Notes under the pieces: model-generated
Database searches by the model: none
What the model was told of the DNA's origin: nothing
What the model saw: only the letters and a program-made list of their open reading frames with translations
Shown: in pieces, positions 35,527-46,926 of the stretch
How positions within the stretch are numbered: position 1 is the stretch's first letter
How the letters are laid out: the number at the start of each line of letters is the position of its first letter
Position numbers and translations under genes: made by a program
Origin: Macrosoma leucophasiata
Taxonomy: Eukaryota; Arthropoda; Insecta; Lepidoptera; Hedylidae
NCBI GenBank assembly: GCA_036365455.1
Contig: JAWQUS010000032.1
Span: 18,794,001-18,858,000, forward strand
DNA: 64,000 nucleotides
Reading direction: 5' to 3'

Positions 35527-36178
35527 TAGGGTTCCGTACCTTAAAAGGAAAAAAGGAACCCTTATAGGATCACTCGTGCGTCTGTCTGTCTGTCTGTCTG
35601 TCTCTCTGTCTGTCTGTCCGTCTGTCACAGCCAATTTGCTCCGAAACTACTCGACCGATTGAGTTGAAATTTGATGAATATATGTAAATTGGTGACCCAA
35701 AGATGAACACGTCAAGTAAAATAATAAATTTTAAACAGGGGGCCAGTTTCGGGGGATAAATCAGAAAATTAAAAAAAAAAATCGTTAACTGTGTCGTGTG
35801 ACATATCAAATGAAAGAGGTTGTTGTCAGCATTTCAGATATATTTTTTTAAATAATTTTTGCGCAAACAAATTAGACGTTATTTAAGAAAAACGACGAAA
35901 ATTGACCATTCCGCCCCCCTATCTCCGAAACTACTGAACTTAAAAATTTGAAAAAATGTGGAAAGTAGTTCTTTGCCTATAGATTACTGGAAAACCTATA
36001 AAAGGTTTGAGTATTCAAATTAAATCGAATAATATAATTCTTAATAATATAACCCCCCCTGCCGGTACCACCGTAACCGCTATGTCCCTGCATTTTAAAA
36101 CTGTAATATTTTCGAAAATATTTATTTAAATTACGGAACCCTCACCACGCGAGTCGAACTCGCACTTGTCCGGTTTTT
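35527..36178 (+). repeat. P1 element, left arm of large inverted repeat
   Basis: From AGGGTTCCGTACCTTAAAAG, through a GTCT microsatellite (35581-35628), CGACCGATTGAGTTGAAATT, GGTACCACCGTAACCGCTAT, to CTCGCACTTGTCCGG. Nearly the exact reverse complement of 36838-37463. Confidence 0.85.
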
Positions 36179-36837
36179 TAAATTCACCCTGTATTCCTGT
36201 ATACCAATATTAATAAATAGCGCGCATGGACTTGCCGTTGTACACAAATTTAATATTATTACTTAAGACTAATTTTTAATTAATTTTGATTAAGTATTTT
36301 AATCAAAATTTGATATTTTATATACTTTGAAGCATAGCCCTCTAGTCTATTTGCTATGCCCCAACGCTATTAATTTTTAAGACCTAGATTATACTTACTG
36401 ATATGTATGTAAAGAACTATTAATATGTATGTATTGCAATGTCACATGCAATACATAAATAAATAAATCTTTCGGCTCAAATGATAATGATGACTTATTG
36501 AAAAGTAAGAACTCTTCGTGTCCATAGCCAAATCGCACATGGCTTTTTATTGTGTCGAGTCGCACTTTTTTCCTGTAAAAAAATGAGTCGAAAAAAGGAA
36601 ATAAGTACAAAAAGTTATAAGAGTCAGTTATTTTAAAATATAATTTAATTTATAAAAGATGAAATTAATGGTGGCATAAATCAAATAATTTGCTTAATGT
36701 ATTTAAAATTAAACTTGACGTCTGTATTACTCAAAAATATGGATTAGAGAGATATAATAATACCTTGCATTAAATGATCCAAATTCTAATTGATTTTGAT
36801 ATTAGACTGGTAAAAAATAATTGTAGGACTTTTAAAT
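36179..36837. other. Spacer between P1 arms
   Basis: AT-rich 660 bp with no gene signal and no recognised repeat. Short palindromic piece ATTAAGTATTTTAATCAAAA near 36288. Confidence 0.4.
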
Positions 36838-37463
36838 AAAACCGGACAAGTGCGAGTTTGACTCACGTGGTGAGGGTTCCGTAATTTAAATAAATATTTT
36901 CGAAAATATTACAGATTTAAAATGCAGGGACATAGCGGTTACGGTGGTACCGGCAGGGGGGGTTATATTATTAAGAATTTTCAATTTAATTTGAATACTC
37001 AAACTTCCTAAAGGTTTTCCAGTAATCTATAGGCAAAGAACATTTTTCCACATTTTATTCAAAATTTTAAGTTCAGTAGTTTCGGAGATAGGGGGGGGAA
37101 CGGTCAATTATCGTCGTTTTTCTTATATAACTTCTAATTTGTTTATGCAAAAATTATTAAAAAAATATATATCTGAGATGCTGACAACAACCTCTTTAAT
37201 TTGATATGTCACACGACACAGTTTACGATTTTTTTTTTTTTTCTGATTTATGCCCCGAAAGTGCCCCCCCTGTTTAAAATTTATTATTTTACTTGACGTG
37301 TTCATCTTTGGGTCACCAATTTACATATATTTATCAAATTTCAACTCAATCGGTCGAGTAGTTTCGGAGCAAATTGGCTGTGACAGACGGACAGACAGAC
37401 AGACAGACGCACGAGTGATCCTATAAGGGTTCCTTTTTTCCTTTTAAGGTACGGAACCCTAAA
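36838..37463 (-). repeat. P1 element, right arm of large inverted repeat
   Basis: Reads ACCGGACAAGTGCGAGTTTG at its inner end and CTTTTAAGGTACGGAACCCT at its outer end. Few differences from the left arm, implying either recent inverted duplication or two young insertions. Confidence 0.85.
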
Positions 37464-37569
37464 AAATGATGCAGCTGTTATGCTTAATCTTTATTATAAC
37501 ACCAATCATTGTACCTGGATAAAACAGAGGCAGAGGACAACCGATTGCTACATTGTGATTCACTATATC

Positions 37570-37850
37570 AAAGGCAGAGTTGGCGTAATCAACTGTTTTT
37601 GTAATCGGATTATTGATTATTTGTAATCATTCTGATTACAATCATGGTTAGATATCTAATCTTCATTATTGATTACAGTATAGTTCGTAATCAAAATATC
37701 ATGATTATTCTGTGATTAAAAATAAAGATGATTTATTGTCATATCATTTGATTTTATTTAAAACTTCTTTTCAGTTTCAGTGTTCGCCTTTGTCAATCAA
37801 ATACAATGTGAAATCTGTAATCATTAATCTGATTACATTTTGCATACGTC
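37570..37850. repeat. Cluster of TAATC/GATTA motifs
   Basis: More than fifteen GATTA or TAATC cores occur within about 270 bp in both orientations (for example GTAATCGGATTATTGATTAT). The density is far above the surroundings. It could be a decayed transposon end or a homeodomain-type binding cluster; sequence alone cannot decide. Confidence 0.5.
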
Positions 37851-38075
37851 TGATCTAAGGACTGTGGAACGACCTTCCCTCTGAGGTGTTCCTTCGGTGC
37901 TACAATATGGGGTTCTTCAAAAATGGCGTCAAAAGAGTCCTTCAGGGCTGGCAGCGCGTTGGCAACTTCCCTGGTGTTGCAAATGTTCATAGGCGACGGT
38001 GACCACTTTCCATTAGGTTGTCGCTTTGTCGCTCGGTTGTCGGTTTGCGCTTGTCTGTCAACCTAATGACATAAA
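37850..38075 (+). pseudogene. LINE 3'-end fragment
   Basis: Reads WNDLPSEV-like FKNGVKRVLQGWQRVG, the last residues typical of CR1/jockey-group ORF2 proteins (LP..V...FK..V), then a stop and a 3' tail ending CAACCTAATGACATAAAAAA. The second copy in the window is the F3-interrupted 22840-23275. Confidence 0.6.
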
Positions 38076-38079
38076 AAAA

Positions 38080-38760
38080 AAATTGAAACAAATCCAGTTG
38101 AACAATGAGACGACCCAGCATCGATTGACCTGGCGCATAAGAACAAGTAGGGCCTCCCCCAAATAATGGGCAGAGGCACTGAAAAGAGAAGAAGCTAAAA
38201 ACGGCTCTTTTAAAATGACCACCTACCTAATATGTCACGCGCGGTAAATACACCTTGTGTGGTTAAATCAAAACATTCTATAATATAACACCATGAATGG
38301 ATTATTCTTGCGAATCCGAATCGGAAGAATCCAATAAATCCAAGACGCCCGGCTGATGCGGCCGACTAGTCCGATGCGGCCGACTTTGCCGATGATAAAA
38401 GATGAGTGTTTCTAATTTGATAGAATTAGTACGTAATTATGAAGAGCTGTAAGTACAATCTGTAACTGTGCGACAAGTGTAAAGAAAATAGAAACGATTT
38501 CTTGGGCGTGCTCGATTCCTTCGGAGCGGTCGATTCCTCCGGTGCAAAAGATTGTTTCGGAGCGGATGTACCTATGTGCGAGGCTTAACTGACTTCGGCT
38601 CGTTTGGCTCCTTCGGTGCGTTCGGCTACGATAAGCGTGTGTTCACCTTAACTCTTCTAAAATCTTTGATTTTGACCTTCACCCGAGCAGGATTCGGTCG
38701 CCAGGTATAAAGGAAAGATACAGCCCGGACATAAAAAAAAATGACGTATTTACCATCGTA
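38080..38760. other. No gene; degenerate TTCGGAGCGG-rich stretch
   Basis: Between about 38355 and 38640 short related phrases recur: GATGCGGCCGAC (38355, 38376) and CTTCGGAGCGGTCGATTCC, CTCCGGTGC, TTCGGTGCGTTCGGC. This looks like an eroded minisatellite. No ORF. Confidence 0.5.
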
Positions 38761-38764
38761 TTTT

Positions 38765-39405
38765 TAGGGTTCCGTAGTATACAAGGAACCCTTATAGTTT
38801 CGCCATGTCCGTCTGTCTGTCTGTCTGTCTGTCCGTCCACAGTGTACCGCAAAAACTATTGGTACTAGAGACTTGAAATTTGGCACAAGTATACACCTTA
38901 ATCACGCCGACAAAGTGGTAGAATAAAAACATGAAAAAAAATATTCAGGGTACCTCCCCTACATGTAACGCACGGATACATTTTTTATTTTTCGTTTTCT
39001 ATATAGTGTAGGTTATCGTTGGATAGGTCTTTCAAAAAAGTTAGGGGTGTGCGAACATCATTTCTGGATTTGGTTGACTGTTCATGACTTATTAAGCTTT
39101 AAAATGCCAATTTTCGTTAGAGTCAAGTCTCCCCCCTCCTCTACCAACTACACGGTTGTTGTTAGAAATTCAAACGTTACGGCAATAGTAGCTACATGTT
39201 ATAACGAAATTTAAAGGAACACTGTTACACCTAAGTTGGCTTTACAAGTTTGCGAGTAATAGTCGACCAAATATAATACTCGAAATTTTTGAACATCTTC
39301 ATAGAAAATATTTACATATTTTTTCATTACATTAATCAAACCTAAAAACTACGGAACCCTACATTGCGCGTGGCCTGACACGCACTTGACCGGTTTTTTT
39401 TTATA
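38765..39405 (+). repeat. P2 element, near full length
   Basis: AGGGTTCCGTAGTATACAAG, GTCT microsatellite (38812-38832), TACTAGAGACTTGAAATTTG, ATCACGCCGACAAAGTGGTA, ending GACACGCACTTGACCGGTTT. Partner copies: 47370-47935 (minus), 62215-62545, 46485-46600. Confidence 0.8.
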
Positions 39406-39639
39406 ATTGCACTTCAAAAGCTATCAAGTACCTAATGCTGTATTAATAATTTAACTGCATCGTCATGAAAATTAATTAAACGTGTAGGTATGCGATGTTT
39501 TTACTCGTTTGAATAACGGTACTTAAATAAGAAAAAATGTACCTAACTGTTTATAGCCAGGTCCTTTTTATACAATAGGAAAGGTAGAAAAGGAATAAAA
39601 AAGCGGTCAAGTGCGAATCGGACTCGCCCAGAGAACCAA

Positions 39640-40265
39640 AAACAAATAGACCGCTCGCTCGCCGCCCGCTCGCAACCTCACTGTTGAAGTTTAGAAGTTT
39701 ATTTAACTGCAAACGAGGAGGGGGGGGGGGAGGGGGTGACCTGTGAGACGGGGAAATCGGGCGGGACTTTGAAGTGTCCATTCTAATTCTATACGTAGCA
39801 TTATAACATATTTCTGTCGTGGCAATGTTAGGCCTCAAACTGGATGTCAGCATTCTGCGAAGTGGCGGAGGAGCCATAGATTCTGATTAGATTGAAGTGC
39901 GTAAGTAGAACTGGATTATGGCGCGGTGCGGCCCATTCGCCCGTCCGCAATCGTCCTCGCCCTGCAGATAGCTGTTATCTACTTTGAGAGGCACACCCGC
40001 GGTGTGCTATGTGCTAAACACTCGGCTAAAATTCCATACAAACGCTTATTCTGGTTACCTACACAGTCATCAATTAGGACGTGTTTTTATACGCACACAC
40101 ACAGTTGCCCGCTCGCACAAGCACTTGTACACGAGGCTGCGGGCATGGTACTGAAGGGGAAGTGCGGGTTGCAAGAGAGGAAATCAGGCGGCACGTCGAA
40201 GTCATCGATGTGTCCATTCTACTTGTATATGTAGTATTATTACATATTCTCTGCCTTAGGTAATA
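39640..40265. repeat. Two family-G copies
   Basis: 39650-39800 (poly-G tract, GGGGAAATCGGGCGGGACTT) and 40020-40240 (AAATTCCATACAAACGCTTA, ACGTGTTTTTATACGC, GAGAGGAAATCAGGCGGCAC) are diverged relatives of the 59113-59321 element. Confidence 0.6.
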
Positions 40266-40505
40266 ATGACACAATCATGGTGAAATTGCCCATATCATGA
40301 ATAATCAAGAATTTCATGATTTTATGAAATGTGCACTGTCATGATGTACCTTAGCCAGGTCAATGATAAGATAGCGTTCATCGATGTGGTCGCTTAAACG
40401 CGAGCTGACTACATAAAATGTTCTAAATAATTTGATCATATTTTCATCGTTGTATTAACTACCGATAGAGGCGCTTCGGTTGTACGTTGTTATCTAAAAA
40501 GGTTA

Positions 40506-40879
40506 TTACACGACACAGTATTCAGAAAGGGTGGGCGTGGCTTCACTCCGTGTTGCCGCTTATTACATACACTATCCGGTCGACATGGCCCTAACTCAGT
40601 TGAACGTAGAAACAGCACACTCACACAAACATGCGCATCAACGCTCGAGGAGCGAATCTCATGGAGCTGCAGCACCACGAAAACCGCATAGGGGCCTGAT
40701 TGATGCGCATGTTTGTGTGATTGTGCCGTTTCAACGTTTTGTACGTAGTTTCACACTGTTCATATTTGTACTGTGACTGAGTTAGGGCCCTGTCGACCGG
40801 GTAGTGTAATAAGCGGCAACCCGGTGCGAGACCGCGCCCACTGCCCTTTCTGCAGGACCCTGAACACCGTGTCGTGTAA
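40506..40879. mobile_element. M1 MITE copy 3 with TA target duplication
   Basis: 374 bp, ends TTACACGACACAGTATTCAG and CTGAACACCGTGTCGTGTAA; TA at 40504-40505 and 40880-40881. Internal subterminal repeats around CAACGTTTTGTACGTAGTTT. Non-autonomous. Confidence 0.82.
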
Positions 40880-41111
40880 TAAGGCCATAATAATAAGGCC
40901 ATAAGCCAGAGAGTCAGGATTGCCTTTTATACATCTATACATACAAATAAATTTGGAGTGTGTCTGTTTGTAATATAAAAATAACCGCTTCTAACTAAAT
41001 GCATAAGTAAATGTAGGTATATGTTGCGGCTATATAATATCCGAAGTACGGCTACACTCCTATCCGGTTACAATTATATATGGCCGTTGCTTAAACCTAA
41101 GTGGAACACAG

Positions 41112-41342
41112 ACTTTTTTATGTAAAGGATGTGGCAAACAAGCATGCAGTTCACATTGACGTTAAGTGATGACTGCAGCCTGTAGACACCCACACAAACA
41201 CTAGAGGTCAAAATACAGAAAATACAGAATGCAAAACCGGAACACGATAGTGCTGAACACTATTATTTAGCGGCAAGTATATTAGGTAATGCGGTAGGTA
41301 ATGCCTACGCCCGCGAGCTTCGTCACTGGAGCTCTACCAACG
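41112..41342 (+). repeat. F1 copy with internal deletion
   Basis: TGTGGCAAACAAGCATGCAG, GATGACTGCAGCCTGTAGAC, then a jump to GGAACACGATAGTGCTGAAC and GCCCGCGAGCTTCGTCACTG. Confidence 0.8.
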
Positions 41343-41564
41343 GTTTCACGGTTATTACTATAATACTGTCTTTAAAAAAATTACTATCAGTAAATAAAAC
41401 CTAACACCGAACGGTGAACTCTTTTTCCTAACCTGGCTAAATCGGGGGTGCCCATGATCCACACCTGGTTTTACCTGGACAGAATTGAGTGTAGCTGTTC
41501 TTCGGGTATCAGCCGTAACATATAATATAATACACGGTACATATACCAAAACTGGTGGTAGAGT

Positions 41565-41650
41565 TCCGAATTTAGTGGCGTTGGTGGCATTGGTGGCGGT
41601 GTTTGTGGCGTTGGTGGAGTTGGTAGCGTTGGTGGCGTTGGTGGTTTTAG
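41565..41650 (+). repeat. GGCGTTGGT minisatellite
   Basis: About nine degenerate units of GTGGCGTTGG. A complementary-strand counterpart (GCCACCAACGCCACC) occurs at 42330-42425, so the two form an inverted pair about 700 bp apart. Confidence 0.75.
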
Positions 41651-41699
41651 TCTTTTATTTTGTTGTTTATAAGTGTTTTCGTATGATCCAAAATTAACT

Positions 41700-42620
41700 A
41701 AAATTTGTAACCAAAAAATGCTGCTCACAGTCCACGCGAAATAAGTCGCGGGCACAGCTAGTATAAATATAATGTTTAGTAACTCTGGACGAATATGACT
41801 TCTCTGGTATTCAAACCCTAACCCTTCTTTTTCAAGGCATTGTTTCTGTCGGTATTTAAAAGTTTTTTGGTGTATCTTAATCAATATTTTTAATAAAAAT
41901 ACGGCGCATATAATGTTTATTCATATTTTTGAGTCGAATTTAATAATTTAGGTACTTATGTGATTTATTTCAAGGATTAAAAATCAAATTCCGTATACAC
42001 GTCGTGTGAACATCCGTTTCTAAGTCAGTAAGTAAATAGCTTATTAAACATTATTTAAACTCTGAAAAAAAAATCTGACGTAAAAAGGTACTTTTTTGCA
42101 TTCTTAAATAAAAAAATATGCAAAGAACATAGGTAACCTCTGCCAAATTGATCAAATTCGAGAACATCATATTATTACGAGTATGTATAAGTTATGCGCT
42201 CATTTAAATACTTAACGCAAATGATAGATTATTTGATGATCTATACTATTAACATATAAAGCTGAAGAGTTTGTTTGTCTCAACGCGCTAATCTCAGGAA
42301 CTACTGAGCCGATTTGAAAAACACTAGTGCCACAAAAGCCACCAACGCCACCACCGCCACCAATGCCACTGACACCAACAATGCTACAAACACAACCAAC
42401 GTCTCGAACGCCACTAACGCCTATGTAAACCGCATTTATTTAATTAATACTTTATTGTCAAAATATAAAACATATTGACAAATGGCGAACTAAACGCTAA
42501 AAGCGCTTTTTTCCAGTTAACCATCGGGAGTCTAGAGATTCAACTCTGTTTAAAAGTTCTGAAGCAGTGCTTGAAGTAAAAATTCTCAATTGACTATAAA
42601 TAACTTCTTTTTCACTTATC
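41700..42620. repeat. Decayed repeats incl. inverse GCCACCAAC minisatellite
   Basis: 42330-42425 holds the inverse minisatellite next to ACTACTGAGCCGATTTGAAA. The segment GAAGCAGTGCTTGAAGTAAA at about 42560 is shared with 26100 and 33880. No gene. Confidence 0.5.
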
Positions 42621-42639
42621 TAGGTTACCGATTTTGAGT

Positions 42640-43010
42640 AAAAAAGTTTTAACAACGCTCTTAATAATAATAATAACACATAAAGCCATACACTCGGGGG
42701 TGGGAGTGTCTAAAGGCATAATAGCGGAGAAGCCCGCTCCGAGCTTGAGATTAGTCGCTCGTGATGGTGAAACCAGGGCCACACCTCTCGACACCCCCAG
42801 CCTCTCTCAACAGCTTTGCCCCCCGTCGACCGTCGGGTTGGGGTCGCTGTTTGGGGGGGCCCACGAAGGAAAGGCGAGTAACCACCAGCCTAAAGTAGGA
42901 CTCGATAATGTGAGATGTTGAATATAGGCAGGTGCCGGATCTCACTCTATTAGATTCGAAGTTATAATGTACCAGACGGACAGACAAACAAACAAAAAAA
43001 TCCAAAAATT
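42640..43010. repeat. GC-rich dispersed fragment
   Basis: GC-rich against its surroundings (GACACCCCCAGCCTCTCTCA, CGACCGTCGGGTTGGGGTCG). ORFs in it show no domain. Probably part of a GC-rich transposon; unclassified. Confidence 0.4.
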
Positions 43011-43084
43011 GTTTTTGTAGGTTCTGTGACTCTTCTATAATTGCTCACTATCAGTTTTTTGGAAAAATATATTTGTTAGACTAG

Positions 43085-43325
43085 TTGTGGACTGAGGTAA
43101 TGCGGTGGTGCCTACACCCTCGAGCTCTACACTTGGAACTCTACCACCAGTTATGGTATGTTTTTTTTTATGTTATAAAAGTGGCAAACAAGCATGCAGT
43201 TCACATTGATGTTAAATGATGACTGCAGCTCTGAGGCCTAAGGTGTTATGTCTCAGCCTGACTGGAACACGATAGTGCTGAACACTACCATTAGGTAATG
43301 CGGTGGTGCCTACACCCTAGTTTCT
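43085..43325 (+). repeat. Two adjoining F1 copies
   Basis: An F1 right end (TAATGCGGTGGTGCCTACAC, CTCTACCACCAG at 43097-43152) is followed directly by a second, internally deleted F1 (43160-43320) whose right end repeats TAATGCGGTGGTGCCTACAC. Confidence 0.7.
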
Positions 43326-43628
43326 AAGTTATAACGTAGATATCAGACAGACGGACAAAACTTCTAAAAATTCTTTCTTTGGTTTCTGTTACTCTTCTTT
43401 AATCGTCCTCTTTCAGCTTTTTGGAAATATATATTCTGTACAGACATTCGATTTTTACTGTCTTTTAAAATGTACTGATATGTATGTGGGAATGGAACGT
43501 TATTGTGATGCATGAAAAGGAATGTAAGGTGAATGAATGGGACGAAAGGAAGGAAGACGGATAGTGAGAAGAACGAACAGAGACGAGGAGATTAGATCGG
43601 GGTGTGAAAGGGTAAAGATGGAGCAAGG

Positions 43629-43797
43629 TAGTGTTGGGTAGGACACGCTTTCAGAATGAGTTTGTAAGAGGAGCCTCTTTTTTGTACTGAGCCAGTACTT
43701 TGTCCCACTTCAAATTACGTGAGGCGATGACATACCGCGAGGCCGCCGACACGGCGAGGCGGCGAAGTGATTCGAAGCGTCGCGATGCATTTGAAAT
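43629..43797 (+). mobile_element. Short hAT-like derivative with 8-bp target duplication
   Basis: 169 bp identical in plan to the left end of the element at 55597 (TAGTGTTGGGTAGGACACGC). GAGCAAGG at 43621-43628 is repeated exactly at 43798-43805. The right end GCATTTGAAAT bears no copy of the left TIR. Confidence 0.75.
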
Positions 43798-44311
43798 GAG
43801 CAAGGTGTTAAAAATAAAAAGTGAAGATTGAAAATAAAAGAAGTTTAAAGTTCAAGGCATTTTATTTCGAACAACATATCCCACATGTATCTATTGACAA
43901 GAGGACGTCCAGGCATTTTTAGCGAATTTTCAGGCCGTCCCCTACTCGTGAGATTTGGTTCATCTTTATCCCCCATCCCCCAATCACACATAGTTTTTTC
44001 TTCAAAATGTGTGTATGTAGTGTAACACCCGTGTAAGTTTGCAGGGATTTTTTTCAAAAAAGAAAATAATTATTATCTGATTAATAGTTTTATTATATAC
44101 CTACTGCTCAGAAATCAGGCTTTTACGGCCAAATACTCAAACGTCACTTAAATCTAAGTGGGACTTAAAAGTCTTCTGTCTTTATAAAACACGTTCAAAC
44201 GATAGAGATGGCGCACATGCGAGCGTTGCTTAAAATTGAATGACGTTTGAGTATTCGGCCATTAGTCATGTTTTGGATGATGGAACTAAATGGAATATGT
44301 TTTACTCTACC

Positions 44312-44625
44312 TGCCTCAGTAGCGTAGTGGTAGCAGGCCACTACTATTACGCTGGAGGTCCTGGGTTCGATTCCCGGGTCGGGGACTATCAGAGATAACG
44401 GTTTAAAATCCTTTATCTCTGCTTCTATTGGGATTTTTCCATTTTCTGGAAGTTTCCCAGTACCCCGGAGTTTGGTAATGTGCCCGGAGATGGCAACAGG
44501 TTCGCCACCTGTTACATGGGCCAAAACGTAACCGGCGAGTCGTGGGTGTTTGCATGTATGATTGAATGCATGCATTTACCTCTGCCTACCCCTTCGGGGA
44601 TTACAGGCGTGAAGTTACGTTTTAC
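44312..44625 (+). repeat. F2 tRNA-derived SINE, full length, plus strand
   Basis: Head CTGCCTCAGTAGCGTAGTGG and GGGTTCGATTCCCGGGTCGG (boxes A and B), body with ATTGGGATTTTTCCATTTTC, and the 3' end GGGGATTACAGGCGTGAAGT. Confidence 0.87.
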
Positions 44626-44629
44626 TCTA

Positions 44630-45160
44630 ACAAAAAGGAGATGTTGCAAAAATGTATGGACCTCCGGCCATGTATTGTACACAATATCATTAACTGGCAA
44701 AATCAATATAAAAACATTTTTTACTGCATATTATCACTTATTTAGCTTTATCTGCAGTTACAAACCATTATTTACAGTTAGAATTGCAACTCAAAACCAA
44801 CATGGCGAATATGGCGGGCGATGTCATGTTGACATTTTCATTTTTAAATTGTTTTTTTTTATTCAACTGGGTTATTTGTAACCAGCGCATAATTCTTAAA
44901 GCCTCCCTTTGGAGGCTTTGGCAAAAGTCATAGAACAAAAGTTGTTAGTCTTAACGTACCTAACTCACCTTTGACGATTTATGCGTTAGATATATTTAAA
45001 TATCTAACTTTCTAGAAAATACTTTCGAAATCTATTTCATGTGTTAATAATATAATAATCGATTTCCAATTTAAAAAAAAAATATAGGAACTTTTTTTTA
45101 TTGATCTATTTGATACATAGTTTTTCATTACAGATAGCTTCAGTTTTGTTTTATATACTC
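44630..45160. other. No gene seen
   Basis: AT-rich intergenic sequence; a short palindrome AAAGCCTCCCTTTGGAGGCTTT lies near 44900. No coding or repeat family recognised. Confidence 0.4.
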
Positions 45161-45970
45161 GTACATAGATACCATCTCAAGCGTCGGCTATATCGCCGCT
45201 ATGTTGAACATGATTTTCATTCTCTAGTCTTCGCGCGCACCATTCGCGCGACGCGGATGCAGCACCCGGGCATCCCCTTCTGCTGCAGCTTCTTCTGCCC
45301 TGCGGCTGCAGGGCGGCGTTTGGCACCCCCTTGAGGGCTGTGATGGAGAAGGTGGGCACCGTGGACTCGTGTCGCCATGGTGTTGGCATCCAGGTCCGGC
45401 TCTCAACCTCTTCTCTATTGTCGGTGGTTGCAGGGGTCTTCTTCGGCACTCAGCTGGAACAACAAAGGTGGCGGGCGTCCCCACCAAGATGACGACGCCC
45501 ACAGTTATACGGCGCAACCATTGCCCTGACTCTAGCTGGGCTTATGGCCGCGAACCTCCTTCACCCGGGTCTCGAACCCAGGTTGGGTGATATCAGTCCT
45601 ACCTATCAGCAGGTTAGATCGAGTCAAACTCACTAGCGCTGCGGGTCACGTAACGCGGGGTCGGAACTAACTACCTAGTCGTCCCGGGATGCTCCGATTA
45701 TTGCCGGAGCAGTGAGGATTTCGCGTGGGAGAGGTCTCCCATCAGGAGGCCTACTGTGCAGTGGGGCAAATCCATGGAGGTGCTCGTGCGGCCCATTCTC
45801 GGCGCGGTCATACATGCCGCGTGCAAGACGTGCCACGAACTCCTTCACGGATTCCACACGCAGGTCCCGTGCTATGACGTCATTTCGAATGTACCTCCCC
45901 GCGTTGGCAATTAATCACCACGAAGCCTTAGTGGTGGCAGCCTGCAGCGGGTTACTCGCGTAGGGAGAGC
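45160..45970 (-). pseudogene. GC-rich degenerate retroelement-like fragment
   Basis: About 800 bp of GC-rich, codon-like sequence in an AT-rich setting. On the minus strand 45857-45675 is open and includes VKEFVARLARGMYDRAENGP; 45224-45517 is also open and Pro/Arg-rich. I see no catalytic motif. GC-rich R1-type LINE ORF1 remnants look like this, but the assignment is a guess. Confidence 0.35.
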
Positions 45971-46629
45971 GGCCGTCTTACCCTTTTGTTTATATTTCAT
46001 CATGTTTCAAAATGATAAAATCGTTTGAATTAAATGTGGTTGTAACTCAAAAATATATTCTTGAATAAATTAATTGTATTTTTTTCGGATTCTTCTTTAA
46101 TTTACCAATTTTTTGAGGACGTTTACGAACCAGAGCCGAGCTCGCAACATCTCTTTTCTCGAAAGTTTTCAAAATAAATAAATTTTTCGAGAATCCCCTC
46201 TCCCCGTAGTAAGATTAGCTAAGAGATTCGGCTCGACCCTGCCCCCCCCCCTAAACTCCTCTCAGTAATAGACGTCCCCTAACTTTTCAAATAAATGATT
46301 AGTTTATTATTTTTAAAAATGCCACCCATTATTTCTACCGGTCATGCTATTACGCCTTAAGTCGGCGCATGCGCAATACGACAAAACACCATCATTTCCT
46401 ACTGCAATCAGGCACTGTAAGTGAATTCTTATTCCTCCGTGGTTTAGCGCAAAAGCTATTGGTAATAGAGACTTTTTGGCACAAATGTACATCTAATCAC
46501 GCCGACAAAGTGGTAGAATAAATACATGAAAATTTAAAATATTTAGGGAACCTCCCCCACATGTAGCGCGCGGATAATTTATTTGTTTTTAGTTTTCTAT
46601 ATAGCCTCCTGAGTGAATTTGTAGTACCT

Positions 46630-46840
46630 ATATTTTTGCAAACAAGCTTGCAGTTCACATTGATGTTAAGTGATGACTGCAGCCTATAGACACCCACACA
46701 AAGACGAAGGTCAAAATGCAGATGCGTTACCACTCCTGAGGCCTAAGGTGTTATGCCCTTGTACCGGAAATTACAGGGCCATACATTACCACTTGACCGG
46801 AACACGATAGTGCTGAACACTACAATTTAGTGGTAATTTA
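46630..46840 (+). repeat. F1 copy next to P2 fragment
   Basis: TTGCAGTTCACATTGATGTT, GCAGATGCGTTACCACTCCT, GGAACACGATAGTGCTGAAC. The P2 fragment at 46485-46600 (ATCACGCCGACAAAGTGGTA) precedes it. Confidence 0.78.
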
Positions 46841-46926
46841 CAACAATTTACAACATATAAAGAAAAAACTCCTACAACTCCATCTATTAAAATCTGCTGG
46901 AACTTTTTATAGTAAATATACGAGTA

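Noticed and set aside
35446..35662. ORFs with Asp/Arg or Leu/Ser-rich repeats
   Set aside because: They are translations of the GTCT microsatellite in P1.
45101..45963. Several GC-rich ORFs on both strands
   Set aside because: GC-rich DNA lacks stops on both strands. No motif supports a protein, so it is listed only as a retroelement-like fragment.
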